A stretch of DNA of 8,295 bases from CAYSWK01 sp964434735 (GTDB lineage: Archaea > Micrarchaeota > Micrarchaeia > Anstonellales > Bilamarchaeaceae), in NCBI GenBank assembly GCA_964434735.1, contig CAYSWK010000039.1, forward strand, positions 1-8,295, read 5' to 3'. This document shows positions 1 to 5,754 of this stretch, in pieces. The notes under the pieces are model-generated. The model was not told the origin of the DNA, made no database searches, and saw nothing but the letters and a program-made list of their open reading frames with translations. Each line of letters starts with the position of its first letter. Position 1 is the stretch's first letter. The translations under genes were made by a program, and so were the position numbers.

Positions 1-317
1 TAATTGCAGAAGCAAATGGTGAAAAATACGAAAAGGCAATAGAAGTCATGATGCAGGATGAAGGAATAGATGCAATATTGATTATTACCCTTTTCCAAAC
101 CCCTCCGATGGATGAAAAAGTATTGAATGTATTAATAAAAGCAAGCGATGACCAAAGAAAGGCAATTGCAACTATTAGTTTGGGTGGAGAATATACGGAA
201 GGGTACCAAAAACACCTAAATACGTTTGGTGTTCCCGTATTTACCTCGCCTAATGCGGCAGTACGTGCAATGAAAAAACTAATTGAGTATGCTGATTTTA
301 GAAGAAAATTAAAGTAA
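1..317 (+). CDS. ADP-forming acyl/acetyl-CoA synthetase, C-terminal end (5' partial)
   Basis: The reading frame is open from position 3 and ends at TAA 315-317, giving the last 104 residues of a protein that starts outside the window. The visible part matches the end of the alpha-type (CoA-ligase) portion of NDP-forming acyl-CoA synthetases, which make ATP from acyl-CoA, ADP and phosphate. Family-like landmarks in order are a Y-x-x-AI-x-V-M-x-D helix, the hydrophobic strand GIDAILIITLFQTPPMD, the glycine-rich ISLGGEYTEGY stretch, the GVPVFTSPNAAVRAM segment, and a final helix ending YADFRRKLK. Whether the ATP-grasp beta part is fused upstream or is a separate gene cannot be seen. The ATG at 48 is internal, because the homology-like sequence continues upstream of it. 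The family call is fairly secure; the acyl substrate (acetate or other acids) is not determined. Confidence 0.82.
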   Translation, partial: IAEANGEKYEKAIEVMMQDEGIDAILIITLFQTPPMDEKVLNVLIKASDDQRKAIATISLGGEYTEGYQKHLNTFGVPVFTSPNAAVRAMKKLIEYADFRRKLK

Positions 318-345
318 TGGTTTTTTCAAAATTGTAAAAATATCT
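318..345 (+). terminator. T-run after the acyl-CoA synthetase gene
   Basis: A run of six T begins four bases after the stop codon (321-326), and further T-rich sequence follows to about 360. Archaeal termination often needs only U-runs, so this is a plausible terminator. There is no hairpin, and the assignment rests on composition only. Confidence 0.35.
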
Positions 346-380
346 TATTTACTTATTTTAGAAATAACAGTTCAAAATAG

Positions 381-424
381 GAAACTGAAGATATAGAACT
401 GAAAACCCGAGACGATCAGTTGAA
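381..424 (+). repeat. 44-bp dispersed repeat, copy 1
   Basis: These 44 bases match the reverse complement of 6045-6088 at 42 of 44 positions. The only differences are the two adjacent bases 391-392 (AT here, GC in the other copy). The right part contains a local hairpin: AACTGA at 397-402 pairs with TCAGTT at 416-421. The other copy sits directly upstream of the tRNA-Arg gene, reading in the tRNA direction. Here the repeat reads in the plus direction and is followed by hairpins instead of a tRNA. No reading frame crosses it, so protein conservation does not explain the identity. Confidence 0.9.
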
Positions 425-497
425 CAGTATCCCTAGGGAGGGTATAGTTCCAGTATTATTACATACGTTGTTTGTTTTGTATTTGTAATGTAATAAT

Positions 498-511
498 GTA
501 ACTATAGTTAC
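498..511. repeat. perfect 14-bp palindrome
   Basis: GTAACTATAGTTAC is its own reverse complement. It starts on the base after hairpin C (455-497) ends, so the two structures abut. As DNA it could be a site for a dimeric protein; as RNA it would be a short stem. Nothing else indicates which. Confidence 0.7.
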
Positions 512-564
512 AATATAAACAAATAAAAACAAAAAACTATTCATTTTTTTATTACTGGAAGTAT

Positions 565-582
565 GGGGGAGGGTAGGGGTGG
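565..582 (+). other. G-rich tract
   Basis: Sixteen of 18 bases are G, in runs of 5, 3, 4 and 2 broken by A, TA and T, inside an otherwise very AT-rich gap. A two-tetrad G-quadruplex is possible; a three-tetrad one is not, because the fourth run has only two G. Related pieces, TAGGGGGTGG and ATGGGGGA, occur at 5902-5920 beside the tRNA-Arg gene, which adds to the likeness of the two non-coding regions. Confidence 0.5.
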
Positions 583-627
583 TTTTCGTTTCCTGTTAAC
601 AGTTTTCAGTTTAGGTATTAGTAGTTA

Positions 628-645
628 TTATTTTATTTAAAATAA
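628..645 (-). terminator. AT hairpin downstream of the TPR-like gene 655-1131
   Basis: TTATTTT at 628-634 and AAAATAA at 639-645 form a 7-bp stem with a 4-base loop, nine bases past the stop of the minus-strand gene. Its position suits a 3' end structure, but the stem is all A-T and no long U-run follows, so this is weak. Confidence 0.3.
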
Positions 646-654
646 GAGAAATTG

Positions 655-1131
655 CTATTGATTGGGATACATATACTTGAGAATAAATTCTTTGGCAAAA
701 GGAGGATTAATATCATACAATCTATTTACATGCATTACTGCAGCTTTTGGATTATTAAGCGCTAAAGAATAAACAGTCATTAATTCCTGAAATTCCGCAG
801 GTTCCTTGGTTATTTTTGCGTCTTCAACTGTTTCAAGGAAATGATATCCCTTTGTGTATTCCCTTTTCATAAAAAGAACACACCCAAGCATTATGGCAGT
901 AGGTATCATATCTTGGCCCTGTGCGATGTTAAATGCTTTTCGTGCATGTTGTTCTGCAGAAAGGTAATCCTCAGCCCAATATGATGATTTTGCCGCTAAA
1001 TAATTTGAAAGAAGGTCTTGTGGAAACTGTTCGACGAGTTCTTTTGAAAGAGTTTGTGCCTTTCTAAAGTCACGATTAGTAAGGTACAAAAGGATTTGTT
1101 TGATTATGGCATCCTTTCGCGTAAATTCCAT
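655..1131 (-). CDS. TPR-like helical repeat protein, paralog 1
   Basis: The gene encodes 158 residues, ATG at 1129-1131 and TAG at 655-657, with no signal peptide or membrane segment. The sequence is all-helical with tetratricopeptide-like spacing. A first repeat (about residues 7-37) contains RDFRKAQTLSKELVEQFP. A second (about 42-72) contains YLSAEQHARKAFN, with the small-residue and aromatic pattern of TPR helices A and B. It is a clear paralog of the product of 2274-2741: the same MEFT start, the KQI, RD, FP, AE..AR.AFN and K-E-Y blocks, and nearly the same length, about one third identical by eye. Such proteins usually act as protein-protein adaptors; no partner is shown. A TATA-like box centred 25 nt from the start suggests a leaderless transcript. 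It is divergent from the unknown/Hsp20 operon. Confidence 0.78.
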   Translation of the reverse strand: MEFTRKDAIIKQILLYLTNRDFRKAQTLSKELVEQFPQDLLSNYLAAKSSYWAEDYLSAEQHARKAFNIAQGQDMIPTAIMLGCVLFMKREYTKGYHFLETVEDAKITKEPAEFQELMTVYSLALNNPKAAVMHVNRLYDINPPFAKEFILKYMYPNQ

Positions 1132-1152
1132 GTGTATATCCCTTGCATAAAC

Positions 1153-1160
1153 TTTAAATA
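1153..1160. promoter_or_regulatory. near-symmetric TATA box serving two divergent genes
   Basis: TTTAAATA sits between the minus-strand start at 1131 and the plus-strand start at 1200. It reads TATTTAAA on the other strand, so it can bind TBP either way. Its centre is about 25 nt from the minus-strand ATG, which predicts a leaderless mRNA. In the plus direction it predicts transcription from about 1182 and a leader of about 18 nt that just includes the ribosome site at 1190-1194. Confidence 0.6.
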
Positions 1161-1189
1161 GGTAAACCGTATAATTAAATTTATAATTT

Positions 1190-1194
1190 GAGGG
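1190..1194 (+). promoter_or_regulatory. ribosome binding site that fixes the start at 1200
   Basis: GAGGG followed by ATCTC precedes ATG 1200 at 5-6 nt. An in-frame TTG at 1188 would overlap this site and have none of its own, so ATG 1200 is the better start. Confidence 0.6.
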
Positions 1195-1199
1195 ATCTC

Positions 1200-1919
1200 A
1201 TGGTACAACGACTTGAAGCAACCGAAGAGCAAGAACGACGTTTTTCAAAACCGGTAGAATCCTTATTAAAATTATATTCAGGCGGCAATGAAGAAATAGA
1301 AAAAGCGTTGCGGCAAGTTGCGTTGGATGCACCTACTAAAAAAGCATTGTTTAAGGCACTTGTTGAGATGGCGCCGGCACGTGCGATCGAAGTTGAAATG
1401 TTATATTATCATAATCGTAAAGGAGTAGATTTCGATAATAAAACTCAAAATGCGGCATTTAAAATTGCAGAAGAAAAAGGATATAGTGCGGCCGCACAGT
1501 ATTTGGCAGATCATGCAAAACCTGTGAAAATAAGTACTCTCGTTTCAAAAGATACTGGTCTATTTCCTAAGGAAGAAAATACTAAGGAACGATATTCTAA
1601 AGGAGATATCTTATGGCAATCAGGCCTACTTAAATCATCTGCAGAAGAATTACGTATATCATTTTCGATATATGATACAGGAAAACCTTCTGATTTCATA
1701 TTCGCTACGAACAACCTCATCAAATTTGTTGGTTTGGATCCTAAAGGGATTGCCCTTATACCTTCTGAAGAGACACAGTTAAAAGTTAAGGGACTTGTGT
1801 ACAAAGCCCGTGAGGCATTCAGAAATAATGATTTTGATTACGGCGTTAAATTCCTTACGGCCGCGACAGAAGCCGCGCATGACGCGTATCAATCCTCACA
1901 AAAAATAGCAAAACGGTGA
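1200..1919 (+). CDS. conserved-looking hypothetical protein, first gene of the Hsp20 operon
   Basis: The gene encodes 239 residues. I do not recognise the family. The N-terminal 110 residues are charged and helical, with no signal peptide: EATEEQERRF, then EKALRQVALDAPTKKALFKALVEMAP, then a helix-rich stretch to YLADHAKP. The middle (about 110-195) looks more beta-like, including ELRISFSIYDTG and DFIFATNNLIKFVGLDP. The last 40 residues (198-239) contain a TPR-like helix pair, KAREAFRNNDFDYGVKFL then AATEAAHDAY. Stop TGA 1917-1919 overlaps the ribosome site of hsp20, which begins four bases later, so the two are very probably co-transcribed and translationally coupled. A link to protein quality control is suggested only by that neighbour. 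The start was chosen by the GAGGG site; a TTG at 1188 would add four residues. Confidence 0.72.
   Translation: MVQRLEATEEQERRFSKPVESLLKLYSGGNEEIEKALRQVALDAPTKKALFKALVEMAPARAIEVEMLYYHNRKGVDFDNKTQNAAFKIAEEKGYSAAAQYLADHAKPVKISTLVSKDTGLFPKEENTKERYSKGDILWQSGLLKSSAEELRISFSIYDTGKPSDFIFATNNLIKFVGLDPKGIALIPSEETQLKVKGLVYKAREAFRNNDFDYGVKFLTAATEAAHDAYQSSQKIAKR
1915..1918 (+). promoter_or_regulatory. ribosome binding site of hsp20, inside the upstream stop region
   Basis: GGTG, extended as GGTGATCCT, lies five bases before ATG 1924 and overlaps the TGA stop of the preceding gene. It is the canonical archaeal anti-16S complement. The same GGTG-plus-5 spacing recurs before 4168 and 7516. Confidence 0.7.
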
Positions 1920-1923
1920 TCCT

Positions 1924-2271
1924 ATGGAAGAACAAATCGAGGAATTTGGAATTAGAAGCCCTCTGCTTGACATGTTTGAGACTAAGAAGGAATGGGTGTT
2001 CGAGCTTGAGCTTCCAGGAATGGATGAGAAAACGCTTGAAATCACGCTTTTTGATCACTCGCTTGTTGTTAAGGCTGAGCGTGTTCAAGGGTATAGTGCT
2101 GATGATTTGTACGTTTTTCAGGAACGCCAGTTTGTCAGGTATTTTAGGAGTATTCCGTTGCCTGAAGGGATGGACTCTCAGAAAATTTCAGCCCATTTAG
2201 AAGGAGGCGTACTACGTATTACTGCACCTAAAACAAAACGCGGCACAGGGACGCAGATTAAATTAGAATAA
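1924..2271 (+). CDS. small heat-shock protein, Hsp20/alpha-crystallin family
   Basis: The gene encodes 115 residues, close to the minimum for the family: almost only the alpha-crystallin domain (about residues 13-102) with a short N-terminal arm. Recognisable blocks are EWVFELELPGMDEKTLEI (strands 2-3), SLVVKAERVQ, the ERQFVRYFRSIPLPEGMD segment (loop with strand 6, then the SIPLP turn), and LEGGVLRITAPK, which carries the family G-V-L-x-I signature. The C-terminus has an I-K-L that resembles the I-x-I/V anchor used for oligomer assembly. Such proteins are ATP-independent cytosolic chaperones that hold unfolding proteins. The gene is the second of a two-gene operon with a 4-base gap, and it converges with the minus-strand TPR-like gene with two bases between the stops, so the two transcripts must overlap at their 3' ends. 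Confidence 0.9.
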   Translation: MEEQIEEFGIRSPLLDMFETKKEWVFELELPGMDEKTLEITLFDHSLVVKAERVQGYSADDLYVFQERQFVRYFRSIPLPEGMDSQKISAHLEGGVLRITAPKTKRGTGTQIKLE

Positions 2272-2273
2272 TA

Positions 2274-2741
2274 CTATTCAAACCCTGCGCGCAGTATGCT
2301 TTCAAGGAACGGACTAACAAATTCAGATCCAAGGCCTTTTAGTATTTCCGTTCCTTTTTTAGTGTCTCCGTTTGCAGTTAGAATTATCCCATACAAAAGG
2401 TCAAGTTCTTGCGAAGCAGCAAGTTTTTTTACCGTAACAAGTTCGTACAATTTTATTGCTTGGCCATATTCTTTTTTTGTGAATAAGACCAACAGGAGCA
2501 CTTTAGTTGCAGGTTCAAGGTCTGCGCCGCTTGCCTTGTTGAATGCATGGCGCGCCGAAAGTTCTGCCCGTTCATATTGGTTTGCTAGAAGCGCAGCTCG
2601 CGCATGAAGCAAATAACCTGGCAAGAAGTCAGGGAACTTTTTGATGCATTCAAGAGCCACTTCACTTGCTCGCGCATAGTCCCTGGCCCCAAGAAGCAGC
2701 TGAATTTGCTTTGCATAGCTTGTTTCCTTCGTAAATTCCAC
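2274..2741 (-). CDS. TPR-like helical repeat protein, paralog 2
   Basis: The gene encodes 155 residues, with a GTG start at 2739-2741 and TAG at 2274-2276. Helical repeats follow TPR spacing: RDYARASEVALECIKKFP (about residues 19-36), YERAELSARHAFNKASG (about 55-71), KKEYGQAIKLYELV (about 88-101) and a last weaker repeat near residues 115-135. There is no signal peptide or membrane segment. It is paralogous to the product of 655-1131 in start sequence, block order and length. The two copies bracket the unknown/Hsp20 operon, both on the minus strand. Upstream lies an ATATTTAAA box centred 25 nt from the GTG, with no Shine-Dalgarno site, so the mRNA is probably leaderless. Likely an adaptor; no client is indicated. 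Confidence 0.78.
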   Translation of the reverse strand: MEFTKETSYAKQIQLLLGARDYARASEVALECIKKFPDFLPGYLLHARAALLANQYERAELSARHAFNKASGADLEPATKVLLLVLFTKKEYGQAIKLYELVTVKKLAASQELDLLYGIILTANGDTKKGTEILKGLGSEFVSPFLESILRAGFE

Positions 2742-2761
2742 AAAAAGGATTCTCTGAACAG

Positions 2762-2770
2762 ATATTTAAA
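2762..2770. promoter_or_regulatory. near-symmetric TATA box between a TPR-like gene and purF
   Basis: ATATTTAAA lies midway between GTG 2741 (minus) and ATG 2793 (plus). Its centre at 2766 is 25 and 27 nt from the two starts, the archaeal TATA-to-transcription-start distance, so both mRNAs should be leaderless. No ribosome site precedes either start, which agrees. The two genes would then compete for or share one TBP site. Confidence 0.65.
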
Positions 2771-2792
2771 AACATGGCATCAAATAGAAAAC

Positions 2793-4181
2793 ATGGATGA
2801 CGAGAAGAGGGAAGAGTGCGGAATCGTTGCAATCGTTTCTCTTGAAAAAACTTCAGTACCACCACTTATTTTTCGCGCACTTCATGCCCTTCAGCATCGA
2901 GGGCAAGACGCCGCCGGGTTTGCCGTTTGGAATGGTAAATCAATTGATTCACGAAAAGGAATAGGCCTTGTTTTTGACGCATTTAAACCAGAAGACCTTA
3001 CGTTGCACGGAATCCGCGGCATCGGCCATACGCGTTACCCCACTTCTGGGAAATTTAGGCTTTGTGATGTTCAACCGTTTGTTATAGAAAATATGGCAAT
3101 TGCCCATAACGGGCATATCGGAAATGCCCCGGAGCTTCGAAAAGAGCTTGAGAAGAAGGGATTCTCATTTCAAAGCAGCGTTGATTCCGAAATTATTTTA
3201 TTACTCATGAGTGAAAAAATTTCCGCAGGCATCGAAGCGGCAGTTTCTTATGCGATGTCAAAGCTTGACGGAGGGTATTCCGTTGTTGGGATGTGGAACG
3301 ATACTGTCTTTGCCTTTCGTGATCCGCACGGAATTAGGCCGCTGGTATTTGGAAAAAACAAGTCTCATCTTATGTTTGCTTCTGAAAGCTGTGCCCTTGA
3401 CGTTTGCGACATCGAATACGCAGGCACCTTGAAAGCAGGCGAGCTCGTATACGTAGATTCGGCGGGCACAGAGCATAGAAAGCAAATTCAATCTGCGCCT
3501 CTTGCAAATTGTATGTTTGAATACGTTTACTTTTCACGCCCTGATTCGAAAATCAATGATCTTTCCATTTTAACCGCACGTGAAAATCTTGGTAAGGAAC
3601 TTGCAAAGGAACACCCTGCGCGTGCAGAGGTGGTGATTTCCGTTCCCGATACGTCTCGCACAGCCGCTCAAGCGTATGCTGATGCACTTTCACTTCCCCA
3701 CAAGGAAGGACTTATCAAAAACAGGTATATTGGAAGAACGTTCATTATGCCCGAACAGGCACAACGCAAAGATGCCGTCAGGCTCAAGCTTAATCCTGTG
3801 CGGGAAGTTATTCAAGGCAAATCCATCGTGCTCATTGACGATTCAATTGTGCGCGGGACAACGTTGAAGGAAATCGTTTCACTTGTGAAAAAGGCAGGGG
3901 CAAAAGAGGTGCACGTACGTATTACGTGTCCGCCCATCAAGGCACCTTGTTTTTATGGAGTTGACATGTCAACTTATAACGAGCTTATCGCCCATAAAAA
4001 ATCCGTTGCACAAATCGGCGCATTTCTTGGTGCGGATAGCATTGGGTATCTTTCAATCGAAGGGCTTACGCGCGCAGTTGGCAAGGGAATTTGCACAGGG
4101 TGTTTGACGGGCAAGTATCCGACGTCAAAGGCAACGGAGCTCGCAAAGGATATACGTGGTGAACAGTGTGGCTGTGGCTGA
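2793..4181 (+). CDS. purF: amidophosphoribosyltransferase
   Basis: The gene encodes 462 residues, normal length for the family. It catalyses the first step of de novo purine synthesis, moving glutamine ammonia onto PRPP to give phosphoribosylamine. The N-terminal Ntn glutaminase begins at Cys9 after the short propeptide MDDEKREE, in the usual EEC-G context; removal of the propeptide would free Cys9 as nucleophile. Glutaminase motifs follow: LQHRGQDAAG, GHTRYPTSG, AHNGHIGN and DSE. The phosphoribosyltransferase PRPP loop is VLIDDSIVRGTT at 346-357. Cys240 (NCMFEYVYFSRPDS), Cys386 (APCFYG), Cys434 and Cys437 (CTGC before LTGKYPT) match the four 4Fe-4S ligands of B. subtilis-type PurF. The start is ATG 2793, 27 nt after a TATA box; the frame stays open to 2604 upstream but that part overlaps the divergent gene. 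pheT overlaps the end. Confidence 0.95.
   Translation: MDDEKREECGIVAIVSLEKTSVPPLIFRALHALQHRGQDAAGFAVWNGKSIDSRKGIGLVFDAFKPEDLTLHGIRGIGHTRYPTSGKFRLCDVQPFVIENMAIAHNGHIGNAPELRKELEKKGFSFQSSVDSEIILLLMSEKISAGIEAAVSYAMSKLDGGYSVVGMWNDTVFAFRDPHGIRPLVFGKNKSHLMFASESCALDVCDIEYAGTLKAGELVYVDSAGTEHRKQIQSAPLANCMFEYVYFSRPDSKINDLSILTARENLGKELAKEHPARAEVVISVPDTSRTAAQAYADALSLPHKEGLIKNRYIGRTFIMPEQAQRKDAVRLKLNPVREVIQGKSIVLIDDSIVRGTTLKEIVSLVKKAGAKEVHVRITCPPIKAPCFYGVDMSTYNELIAHKKSVAQIGAFLGADSIGYLSIEGLTRAVGKGICTGCLTGKYPTSKATELAKDIRGEQCGCG
4158..4162 (+). promoter_or_regulatory. ribosome binding site that selects the pheT start
   Basis: GGTGA lies within the end of purF, five bases before GTG 4168, the same spacing as for hsp20 and the gene at 7516. 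Other in-frame GTG codons at 4156, 4159 and 4174 are less well placed. Confidence 0.55.
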
Positions 4182-5736
4182 ATATTACTTGGAAGACTTA
4201 CGAAAACAAACAGGATTGAGTGATTCGCAAATAATCGATGGGCTTACCAATATTGGCGCTCCCTGCGAGGCAAACGGCCTCGTATTAGTTGTTGAACTTA
4301 CGCCAAATCGGCCTGATTGGTTTTCACTCGAAGGCGTTTGCCGTTCACTTCTTGAATACTATAAACAAAAATCCTTTTCCTATGCTGCCTCAAAAAGCAA
4401 TTATGAAGTTATTGTCGATCCGTCAGTTTCAAAAGTTCGGCCCTATACGGTATGTGCTGTCGTAACGGGGCTTTCCTTTACTGAAAGGGAAATTGAATAT
4501 CTTATTCAACTTCAGGAAAAACTTGTTACAACGCTGGGGCGTCAGGCTAAAAAATTCGGTATTGGGGTGTACCCTCTTGAGCATATTTCTTTTCCTATAA
4601 GTTATACTACGCTTCCTAAGGAAAAAATCCGTTTCACCCCCCTTAACTATGAGGGGAAGGAAGCGACGGCTGATGAAATCCTCCAAAATCATGTAAAAGG
4701 AAAAGCACACGGAAAGGTTTTGTTCGGCCATGACCGCTATCCTGTTTTTCTTGATGCCTCGAAAAACATCATGTGCCTTATTCCGATTATTAATTCCGAA
4801 AAAACAGGCAAGGTCACAACCCAAACAAAGGATGTTTTCATAGAAGTGACTGGTATTGAGGAGCACGCAATACGCGATGCGCTTAACATTGTCGTATGCA
4901 GTTTATGCGATAAAAAAGGAAAGGCCCACAGCGTCAAGGTTACGTACGGCAAAAAATCCATCGTCACTCCAGATCTTTCATCGAAAAAGATGAAGGTAAA
5001 AAGAGAGGACGTTGAAAAATTGCTCGGAATCTCTCTTCCGGTTGCTACGTACAAAAAATACCTTTCCATGATGGGGCATTCTCTGGATGGTGATGACGTG
5101 CTTTGTCCGCCTTATCGTAGCGACATTATGGCATGGGTTGACGTTGCCGAGGATGTTGCGATCGCGCACGGATACAATACTTTTGAACCTAAGCTTCCTT
5201 CATTCTACAGCGAGGGCAAGCAGATTGAAACCTATTTTGGTTTTGATGCTGCGCTCAAAGGGATGGGGTTCCTTGAAATTGTCACGTTTGTTCTTACGAA
5301 CGACGCTGCGCTCGCAAAGGTTGGCGGGAAAGGCGTAAAGGTCCTTAATCCGGCAACTGAGGATTATACAACGCTTCGAAACACGATGGCCTCTTCTCTC
5401 CTTGAAGTTGTTGCCACTAACAAGACCAAAGGACTTCCTCAGAAGTTTTATGAAATCGGTTCTGTTTATGTGTCCAATAAAACTCAGAAACAAATTGTTT
5501 TTGGTGTCGTGGATAATTCAGTGAGCTTTTCCCAGTTTCAAGGGTATGTTCAACGGCTTCTTGAGGAAAACGGGTGCGATTATTCATTTGAGAAAGGGTC
5601 AAAAGAATTTCTTTCACAATGCGCAATTGTTAATTCCTCAAAAATTTCCGGATTTTTCGGTACGGTGAAAAAGGAGGTTGCTCTTTCATTTGGTTTTGAG
5701 TTTGAAGTCGCAATGGCCGTTCTTGAACTGAAATAA
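4168..5736 (+). CDS. pheT: phenylalanine--tRNA ligase beta subunit, archaeal type
   Basis: The gene encodes 522 residues from GTG 4168, about the size of archaeal beta chains and far shorter than the roughly 800-residue bacterial form. The beta chain joins PheS in an (alpha-beta)2 enzyme that charges tRNA-Phe. The N-terminal domain has TPNRPDWFSLEG at 45-56. The B3/B4 region contains FGIGVYPLEHI, RFTPLNYEGK, a GKAHGKVLFGHDRYPVFLDA stretch and IIPIINSE-type sequence ending in FIEVTGIE. The B5 domain (about 265-340) includes MKVKREDVEKLLG and CPPYRSDIMAWVDVAEDVA. The catalytic-like core follows from about 354, with GFLEIVTFVLTN, NPATEDYTTLRNTM and FYEIGSVY. There is no bacterial EMAP-like or C-terminal ferredoxin-fold anticodon domain, as expected in archaea. 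The start overlaps purF by 14 bases, implying co-transcription; pheS is not nearby. Starts at 4156 or 4159 would add three or four residues. Confidence 0.93.
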   Translation: MAVAEYYLEDLRKQTGLSDSQIIDGLTNIGAPCEANGLVLVVELTPNRPDWFSLEGVCRSLLEYYKQKSFSYAASKSNYEVIVDPSVSKVRPYTVCAVVTGLSFTEREIEYLIQLQEKLVTTLGRQAKKFGIGVYPLEHISFPISYTTLPKEKIRFTPLNYEGKEATADEILQNHVKGKAHGKVLFGHDRYPVFLDASKNIMCLIPIINSEKTGKVTTQTKDVFIEVTGIEEHAIRDALNIVVCSLCDKKGKAHSVKVTYGKKSIVTPDLSSKKMKVKREDVEKLLGISLPVATYKKYLSMMGHSLDGDDVLCPPYRSDIMAWVDVAEDVAIAHGYNTFEPKLPSFYSEGKQIETYFGFDAALKGMGFLEIVTFVLTNDAALAKVGGKGVKVLNPATEDYTTLRNTMASSLLEVVATNKTKGLPQKFYEIGSVYVSNKTQKQIVFGVVDNSVSFSQFQGYVQRLLEENGCDYSFEKGSKEFLSQCAIVNSSKISGFFGTVKKEVALSFGFEFEVAMAVLELK

Positions 5737-5754
5737 GAAAGGGCATCAATACCC
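5731..5754 (-). terminator. hairpin plus U-run ending the tRNA-Arg transcript
   Basis: On the minus strand GGGUA pairs with UGCCC (one U-G pair) around a UUGA loop at 5754-5741, followed by UUUCUUAUUU. The U-G pair becomes a C-A mismatch on the plus strand, so the hairpin is stable only as minus-strand RNA. That suits a terminator for the tRNA unit and an end opposite the convergent pheT stop. Confidence 0.4.

Larger units (their letters stand above)
397..611 (+). other. palindrome-packed non-coding element, possible structured RNA
   Basis: This is the core of the 338-bp gene-free gap 318-654. Hairpins lie almost end to end. Hairpin A is 397-421 (6-bp stem). Hairpin B is 422-450, with GAAC/GTTC outside and a GTATCC/GGGTAT stem inside that uses two G-U pairs and one A-A mismatch. 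Hairpin C is 455-497, arms ATTATTACAT and ATGTAATAAT. Hairpin D is the perfect palindrome 498-511. CTGTTAACAG at 593-602 is another palindrome. The unit is bounded by AACTGAAAAC at 397-406 and its exact inverse at 602-611. The tRNA-Arg region carries the same 9-base boundaries about 200 bp apart (5873-6071). I do not recognise a known RNA family. It could instead be a decayed or non-autonomous mobile element; no transposase or target duplication is visible. Confidence 0.5.

Noticed and set aside
48..317. Separate 89-residue gene starting at ATG 48
   Set aside because: The frame is open to the window edge and family-like sequence continues upstream, so this is the end of a longer gene.
2604..2792. 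N-terminal extension of purF by 63 codons
   Set aside because: It overlaps the divergent TPR-like gene, lies upstream of the TATA box, and would bury the catalytic cysteine that must become N-terminal after short propeptide removal.
4429..5169. Minus-strand open frames inside pheT
   Set aside because: They are antisense to a well-supported conserved gene and have no promoter or ribosome site.
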